Positions 57,151 to 64,000 of a DNA stretch of 64,000 nt are shown here, piece after piece (position 1 is the first letter of the stretch; each line of letters opens with the position of its first letter). The notes under the pieces are model-generated. The model was not told where the DNA came from, did no database searches, and saw only the letters and a list, made by a program, of their open reading frames with translations. Where the stretch lies: the NCBI GenBank assembly GCA_964019055.1, contig OZ025218.1, positions 10,475,486 through 10,539,485 of the forward strand, given 5' to 3'. Origin of the DNA: Anthopleura xanthogrammica. Its lineage: Eukaryota > Cnidaria > Anthozoa > Actiniaria > Actiniidae. Both the position numbers and the translations under genes were made by a program.

Positions 57151-59574
57151 ATGGCAGAGATTATGAATGAAAATGGAGGTAACAAGAGTACGAGCTACTT
57201 TGTCAAATGTTTGCAAAAGGCTGCAGAATATCGAACGAACGAGGTAAGTTGAGCAATGTGTGTTTAAAGTGTTGGAACAATAGCTTCTTTTGCTAATGTT
57301 TTGTCTTTTAATAAAAAAACTGCGTATAATAATCAATCTTATTCTCGCCAAAGCTGTTTGAGGACCAAGTAATCGTTAGATTAGATACATCACTGAAATC
57401 AACATGTCCCAAAACGTAGATTTCTTTCGTCTAATGGAAATGATTCCATTACTTAACCTAAACGAACCTGAACCATGACGATACGAGTGAAGGTCTTCAA
57501 CTATTTAATGAATTTTTTTTTTAGATTCTAAACTTTATGAAGTACATTTTTTCTGTGTATTTAATCGTGAGAATTAGTAGTAGTAAGATACTAAGGCATG
57601 TATTTGTTTGTTTTCTTGATACATTTTTGGCAAAGTCTAAATATAGTTAACACAATCACTTAACTCTAGACATGTTACAGCACATTCTGGGTTATTCACA
57701 GTTAGAATTTAGTGTAATTTACGTGTTGACATATATACCAAACTTTATACTTGTCACATAACTATAGATAAGTTACTCAGAGAACATTTTGAAATTTGCA
57801 GTTAAGTGACTGACCTTGTAGCCATTAAGTGTTTAGGGTAAATTTATTAATGAACAATCATTTAATGACTATGGCTTTAATCTAGGAACCAATACATTTA
57901 CAACATATGCAAGACTTTGTCTCCCTTTTCGTCTATAATAATACTACTTGAGAGGAAGGGGGGAGGGGGGGATTGAGGGTAGGTCATGAGGAATTTGGTG
58001 TTACTGTATTTTATTTGCAACCCATTACTGCCATATATAGTACTCCCAGTGTTGGGTAAGATTTACTTTCAGAAAAGTGTGAATGGACAAAAATAATCTA
58101 AAGATTCCTTAACTATCGCTGGAGCTCAAAATAATGGTAAATTATTTTCTTAAAATACTCTTGCATTCAGGGTAACTTTTAGAATTTTTAGCATGGACCT
58201 TATCAACTGTGTCATTTTTATTCCAATGAGAATAAAAACCTTTGTTTGACCCCTCGTAACCTCATCCTGAAATGCTTGGATGTGAGGCTATGTGGGGAAA
58301 ATCTATTATTGCAGACAACATGGCTGCCATGTATGTGCCAAGGTCCATATGTTTGGAGTTTTTTTTTTAACTTATAACCTGTTTCTATTTCTGGAAAAAA
58401 TCAAGACAGCCATTTTTTTAGATATGCTTATAATATTATGAATAATTATGAGGGAAACACAATAGAAATCAATCACCCAGGTGGAGAATGCTGTACATCA
58501 CATACAGAATCCTTCTCATTTGCATTTGACTTTAACATGGATTTTTTCAGTCAATTACTAATTTCAATCTCAAAATTTTTTGAAAAACTTGAAATTATAC
58601 TCCTGGACATTTGATATGCAATATACAATGAGCAGCCATCTCTGTGGGGATTTACAAGGGCGACCCTGAGGCATACTATTTTTATATTACTTAAGATATA
58701 TATTTATATATAGCTGGTAATGAATGCACTTATGATTTGTGACAAATTTCTATTAATATCATATTCATTCTATATCGTAACACCTGTTTCAAGGATCCCG
58801 ATGGTTAGGTAGCCTCGGATTGCGTAGCATTTCACCTACATATTATATACCAAATTGATTCAAGGACTTTAAATTTTTGTTATTATGAAGGGCGGCATAA
58901 AAATGAATTCTGTTGTCATATCACTGCTGAATCCAACTAAGAATGTTTATAGAAGCAGGCATAATAGTTGTGATCAGTTGAGCACTTTGATGAATAGAGC
59001 TTTTTAGCTTGGGCATAATAGTTTGCAATTTAAGACCATGTGTACATCGATCCCTAGAGTATTATTTCTTTGTTTAATGGGTGTACACGAGAAGACACAT
59101 GAATAAGTATACAGCCCCAAGAAAGAATCTTATTCTCAAGAGAATGACATGTGATGAAATGGGAAAACATTACGCCCAAAGTGAAAGGGTCTATACAAAA
59201 ATATCACCCCTTTCACCCCTCCTTTTCAAGAACTTGCTCCTTATCCCTAGAGTTAAAAGGTCTACTTTTGGTGGGAGAAGTTTCACGTATGCAGCACCAA
59301 CACTATGGAACCAGCTACCTGATGCTCTTCGCCTGGAGACGAACTTTGAACATTTTAAAAAACAATTAAAGACTTATTTATTTTCACGAAGCTATAATTA
59401 AATTTTTTGTTTATTTTATTATTTTTATCTGATAAGCTATTTTTGTTTCACCAAATTCTAAGATTTTTATTTATTTATTTTATTTGATATATTTAAGTAT
59501 TTTATTTGATATATTTAAGTATTTTGTATTTAGCGCCTTAGAGTATTGTATATAAGGCGCTATATAAATCTCTC

Positions 59575-59642
<68 letters not shown>

Positions 59643-62600
59643 TTCTGTTATTAAAAAAAATATTATTACCAGTAGCTTTTGATGAGAATTACAAAAAAAA
59701 AAAAGTGATCTGTCAAAAATAAATTTAACCACTTGATGAAAGTGGTTTGTTTAAGATTATGTTGGTAAGGCGGTGGTTATACAAAAGCCTGCTTAATTCT
59801 TCTCATAGTTTGAGCAGTTTTTTACTTAAAACTCCTGTTCAAAAAAATATTTTTTTTTTTTGGTCTTAAAATTTTTTTTTTTTGGTTTTCTTTCTACATG
59901 TGTACAGACTATATCATGCAAAGTTATAGCTGATATCCCAATAATTTAATCCCTGCACTTACCAACTAAGGCAATTAAAACAATACGTGTATGACAAAAT
60001 TATTCCAAAATATTTCCCTTGATCCAAGGTTGCTTAGCTTCATTGCCTCTGTATTTGAAATTCTAATTATTCCTACTCCTCCTAACTTTGAAATCAAAAT
60101 AGTGACTCTTAAATTATGACCAAGATTAATTATATTTCTGTTTTCAATAACTTGATTTTTGCTAATTTTTGTGTGAAAAATTTATAGGCAGCTTCATTGC
60201 CTTCATATTCTTTAATTTTAAGAAATTCCTTCATTGCCTACATATTTTTTATCTTAAGCTAAGTACATCCATGCTCTCTTCGAGAACAAAAATACTCACA
60301 AACGATGATTGAGATGGATTACATATTATATATATTTTCAATAACTCAGAGTTTTTGCTAGTTTATTTAAAAAAAATAATATGATGTGAATTTGATTTGA
60401 AATCACTATTTCACTCTTTAATTTCCATGGAAAATGTCAAAGGCTTTTGTCTTACTAGCAAACATCGCAGATGATATATGGATAGGTAATATTATTATTT
60501 AGATTCTTCGTAATTTAGGAAATTACTTTCACCACACTGATCTCCTAATCTCTTCCAATCATTTCCTGATTAATCTTTTGTTTTCATGTTGTTGTTTTTT
60601 ATTTTAATTAGGAAGGAACTAACACCTACGTTTTATGGCACAGAAATAATAACTTCTGTCTTGAATCAACAGAAATAGAACTTGTGAATAAGAAATGCAA
60701 TTTGTATATGTGTTGTATAAAATTCATATAATTTTTTCTCCTGTAATATAGCATGTTTTATTAGCATGTGCCTGTGTAGTGGGAGTTGTATATTAAGTGG
60801 TAGTGTGGGCCATCATGGTAATAGATCTGGGATATATCATGCACATGTATGCCCTATGGGTACTTAAAAGTGCATTAAAATGTCATAAGGTAATAGGACA
60901 AGCTGATCGGTAGCTGATTGCAGCATTGTATCTCAGCTGACTGAGTACTCGAAAAATGATATCTAAAGTGAATAGAGAAATATTAGAGTCTCTGAAAATT
61001 TAATTTAATTTTTCTGTTCTGACAATTTAATTGCTTTCTACAGCTAAAATTTTAATTGTGTTTACCTATTTGATTATTTGAATCAATTGTGTGACTTCAA
61101 AATGTTAAATTAGCTGGGCGTATAGTAACCACTTGAACATGTGAACAGACCATAATGCATACATCTTGTCACATACTAATGGGATAATCCAAACAATATA
61201 GTTTTCTAACACGTATACATGTATGTAATACATATGTAGTGTTGTCTTAATCATAGCAAAGGTGTTGATAAGCGTTTTCCTGTTTTGGCTTTAGATTACT
61301 CAATTTCAGAAAATGTAAATGAAAATAGAAAGTTAAATTTATATGATAAACATGGTATGCGTATGATGATGGAATAAAATTTGTATAATCCTTAGTTTTA
61401 AATTTCTATCCTGGAGAGCTTAATGTAACCAAAGTCACTGGAGAATTAAAAATCCTGTTATTTATGTACTAGGACATTATGAACTTTTTAATGTTTTTGT
61501 GGTTGTTTTTAATGGTAAAGTATCATCATCATCACCATCTGTCATCAGTATCATCACCATCACTATCATCTTCATTATTATCATTACCATTATCATCGCT
61601 ATCGTCATCATCATCATGTATCATCATCACCATCTGTCATCAGTATCATCACCATCACTATCATCTTCAATATTATCATCAGATTGGCAGAACATTTGAG
61701 AAGTGTTGAGCTAATGTTCTGCTAATCCTCACATGCTTTATAACTGCGCACAGCATGTGTGGGTGTTGTCTATTTCTTTAATATTGTTTATATGAGAGTT
61801 TATTCCTATTTGCATTTGCTAAACTCAAAGAGTATTAATCATGATAATTATCTTTTTCCTGATAGGAAGCCGAGACAATTTTCCTTCATTTACGAGGAAT
61901 GCAAGCAATGGGAGGCTACCTGGAGTCATCAGTCAGGTAATCATTGTCATCAATCCTTAGTTTCATTATCAACATCATCATCATCACCATCACCATCATC
62001 ATTATCATCACCATCATAACCACCATCAATCATCATCCTCTTCTTCATCACCATCATCATCATCACCACTTCACAACATCATCATAATAATTATCATCAT
62101 CACCTTCAACGTCATCATCACATAACCATAATTATCTCTTTGCTCTCATAATGGATGCGATTTACATCAGCCCTAGGCTGCCCTTTAAAAAAATAAAGAT
62201 GATGATCTATCATCATCATCACAATCATCACCATCATCACCACCTTCATCATCACTCATTAGCATCATGTATCCTTCGTCATCATTATCCTCTATCATAT
62301 CACTATCATTTCCATTATTATCGCTTTTCTCTAATTTCCATTAGATATTTAAACATGGAATACATATCTAGTTACACTGGAATGCAATAAAAGCTTCCTA
62401 ATATACTCTCTACACACAAATAGATATCTGTCACATCGAATATAGAACCAATGTGACGTCAAGCCTTTGTTAAATGTACATTTATGTACATGTCTACCTA
62501 CTCATTAAACCCTGATGCTATGTTTACATCAATATGAACTAACCTTTGTGTGCATTCTTGTAAATACTAGGGTGATGTCGCAGACTGCAAGATATGAAGA

Positions 62601-63726
62601 TTATGACTCAAATTTTCTTCTTTATCAGTAAGTATAAGTTTATTTATTAATTAGATTTGAATACAAGATTCAAAAATAGCGTATTTTGTTGATATTTCAG
62701 TTGCTTTAACCTGACCTATTGTGTTATGTTTACATTCGTTAATGTATAAATCTCCTTTGTTGTATTCGTCACCTATATGACCCTCTTAACACCCCATCAA
62801 ACTTATACCTTTTACTTCATACTTTATCTTTTATCAATAAATTTGTGTTCAGTCAGGCTAGATTTCACTGATATTAAAAGCTTGGACAAGTTTTTCCAGG
62901 TTTTTCGATTCATTTTCAAAGATAAAGAACCTAAAAGCATAAGTTTTCTTTCTGTTGTACAAATGTTTCTATATGTTCATGGTTCAGTTGTTGAGAATAA
63001 TAAGACAAAGCTACCTTCATATTCTAATCAAGGTTCACAATATGGTTATAAAGGAGACTCAATAAGGATGGAAAAATAGTAAAAAACGATGTCGATATTT
63101 TGACTCGTGTCATGCACTGAGGTGACCAAACAAAATTGAAAATTTGTTCAACTTATTCCAACTTTTGTAGGCTATTGTTTACTAAATCAACAAAGCTAAC
63201 CCTTACCTACCATTCATCATTCAATCCACAATGATGTTTCTATTCATTTGGTCAAATAGGTGACGAAAAAAGATGATCTTGAATGAGAATTTTTGAAGAG
63301 AAATTGTGAACCACGTTGTCTTATGTTATGACTGGGCTACCTGTGTCATATTTTCGAGGAAACCTGGAACGCTAAAATAGTTACTCAAATCTCATACCAG
63401 CTCCAAAAATTTGAAAATTACTGGCAAGCAAGAAAATTCGTTATTGAAAGTTCATTAATTTGGAATTTTTGAACTTTACATTCATATTTAACGCTTGAGG
63501 TGTTTTTGTTAGTGTATTTATTTTGTTTGGGCTTCCTGTGTTGGGGAGTATTTCTGATTGGGCTACCTGTGTATTTTCCAATCTTCCAAGAAAAATATCA
63601 TCAAAAGTCCTTTTGAATTTAACGCAATTTTTTCCTTTTCAGGTCCAATGACTATGCTTCGTGTTGGTATATTTTACTCACTGGCTGTGTTTTTTTAGAA
63701 GGATGCATGTATCTCCCTGGTAGCAG
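57151..63726 (+). CDS. RAPGEF2/6-like (PDZ-GEF) Rap guanine-nucleotide exchange factor, N-terminal exons only
   Basis: Four exons join in frame: 57151-57243, 61866-61936, 62571-62627 and 63643-63726 (phases 0, 2, 2, 2). They encode 101 complete residues, ending in a donor at 63727, so the gene runs out of the window. Exon 1 gives MAEIMNENGGNKSTSYFVKC. Exon 2 gives IFLHLRGMQAMGGYLESS, matching the YLHGMExLSNLREHQLR helix that precedes the first cyclic-nucleotide-like domain of RAPGEF2/6. Exons 3 and 4 give ARYEDYDSNFLLY and CWYILLTGCVFLEG...MYLPGS, matching RYExYxxNxVL and CWYILLSGSV...LPxSSFGK. The family activates Rap GTPases at junctions and membranes, and this cNMP-like domain is reported not to respond normally to cAMP. 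Start choice: first Met of exon 1. Catalytic CDC25 and PDZ domains lie outside. Confidence 0.85.
59050..59190. mobile_element. Foldback element B, copy 2 (partial)
   Basis: Shares TCCCTAGAGTATTATTTCTT with 31922-31942 and AATGGGAAAACATTACGCCC with 32030-32050, in the same order and at similar distance, with unrelated sequence between. The left outer arm is not visible. Confidence 0.55.
59224..59643 (+). mobile_element. 5'-truncated non-LTR retrotransposon (CR1/L2-like 3' end)
   Basis: 59224-59400 encodes a short stretch ending at the TAA at 59399. It has the C-terminal pattern of non-LTR reverse-transcriptase proteins: RSTFGGRSFTYAAPTLWNQL, then PDALR and FEHFKKQLKTYLF (compare the RAFSVAAPKLWNxLP...FKxxLKTHLF pattern). 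After the stop come about 170 bp and a GGCGCTATATAAAT word, then a (TTA)n tail at 59577-59643, as in CR1/L2-type 3' ends. Everything upstream of the last ~60 codons is missing, so the copy is dead. Confidence 0.82.
59577..59643. repeat. (TTA)n tail of the LINE copy
   Basis: About 22 perfect TTA triplets directly after the LINE 3' end, best explained as its tail. The poly-Asn frame on the other strand is an artefact. Confidence 0.9.
61520..61682. repeat. Duplicated CAT-rich block
   Basis: A 60-70 bp phrase (ATCATCATCACCATCTGTCA, then TCAGTATCATCACCATCACT and ATCATCTTCA) occurs twice, at 61522-61578 and 61620-61670. CAT-type array just before exon 2 of the PDZ-GEF-like gene. Confidence 0.85.
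61960..62345. repeat. (CAT)n satellite, interrupted
   Basis: CAT/CAC triplets at 61970-62130 and 62200-62330, in the intron between PDZ-GEF-like exons 2 and 3. Confidence 0.88.
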
Positions 63727-64000
63727 GTAAAAAATATCAAAAATTTAGACTTCAATGCAAAAATCAAATTTTTTTCCCTCTTGAGTTTCAATCAGCAAAA
63801 CACGTCTTTTCATTTGTATTTCACTTTCAACTCTTTATATTTTGACATTAATTACATATGCAAATTGCATGTTTGTCTCAGCAGAGGAAACTACAGTAAC
63901 ACGGCATTCATTTTGGCTAGTTTTACTTGTCTAAATAACCTTAAAATACCACTACTTTCTCACAAGCTTTCTCCCCACGTTTCTACAGCTGTTTAAAAAG

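Larger units (their letters stand above)
57244..61865. other. First intron of the PDZ-GEF-like gene
   Basis: 4.6 kb, AT-rich, with a GGGGGAGGGGGG tract near 57958, a foldback relative (59050-59185), a 5'-truncated LINE with its ATT tail (59224-59643) and the CAT repeat at 61520-61682. No separate gene recognised. Confidence 0.75.

Overview
This is a window of animal nuclear DNA, most likely from a cnidarian (sea anemone or coral type). It is AT-rich, its genes are split by GT..AG introns, and its protein families are metazoan: K2P channel, SLC39A8/14-type ZIP, SLC16-type carrier, ER hexose-6-phosphate dehydrogenase, PDZ-GEF and FAM167. The spaces between exons are full of short hairpin transposons (MITEs), tRNA-derived SINEs and triplet microsatellites. 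The cnidarian assignment is an inference from gene structure and repeat style. I could not run a search, so the species is open.

Layout. 1-1 kb: a non-autonomous DNA transposon with long terminal inverted repeats. 1.88-5.63 kb (+): an ankyrin-repeat protein in seven exons. 7.2-13.3 kb (-): a complete seven-exon ZIP metal transporter carrying the EELPHELGD motif of the ZIP8/ZIP14 branch, with introns packed with SINEs and MITEs. 14.77-17.19 kb (-): an intronless bifunctional ER hexose-6-phosphate dehydrogenase/6-phosphogluconolactonase. 17.98-18.79 kb (-): an intronless P-loop sulfotransferase-like gene. 19.1-19.5 kb: 400 bp of uninterrupted AAT repeat. 20.6-24.7 kb (-): a four-exon monocarboxylate-transporter-like MFS gene. 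25-27 kb: hairpin elements. 27.48-30.90 kb (+): a single-exon 1140-residue acidic protein with repeated NPF-acidic motifs and a C-terminal FAM167-like segment. 31-41 kb: no gene recognised; hairpins and a minisatellite. 41.36-50.76 kb (+): a three-exon two-pore-domain K+ channel with a very long C-terminal tail. 51-57 kb: arrays of CACGTG sites and a large CAT repeat. 57.15-63.7 kb (+): the first four coding exons of a RAPGEF2/6 (PDZ-GEF) homologue that continues past the window.

The genes do not form a pathway or operon; they are independent eukaryotic transcription units. Exon boundaries were worked out by hand from reading frame, splice-site consensus and phase. Every junction listed keeps the frame, except the C-terminus of the ankyrin gene, which is ambiguous.

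The most interesting material is: (i) the large acidic NPF-rich FAM167-like protein; (ii) a 27-bp tandem array of cAMP-response-element palindromes about 60 bp upstream of the last K2P exon; (iii) a 48-bp tandem array and a second cluster of TCACGTGA palindromes downstream of the same gene; (iv) at least six copies of one tRNA-type SINE, one of them split by a TA-target MITE; and (v) a short motif, GGGCTTCCTGTGG, that recurs in non-coding DNA across the window.
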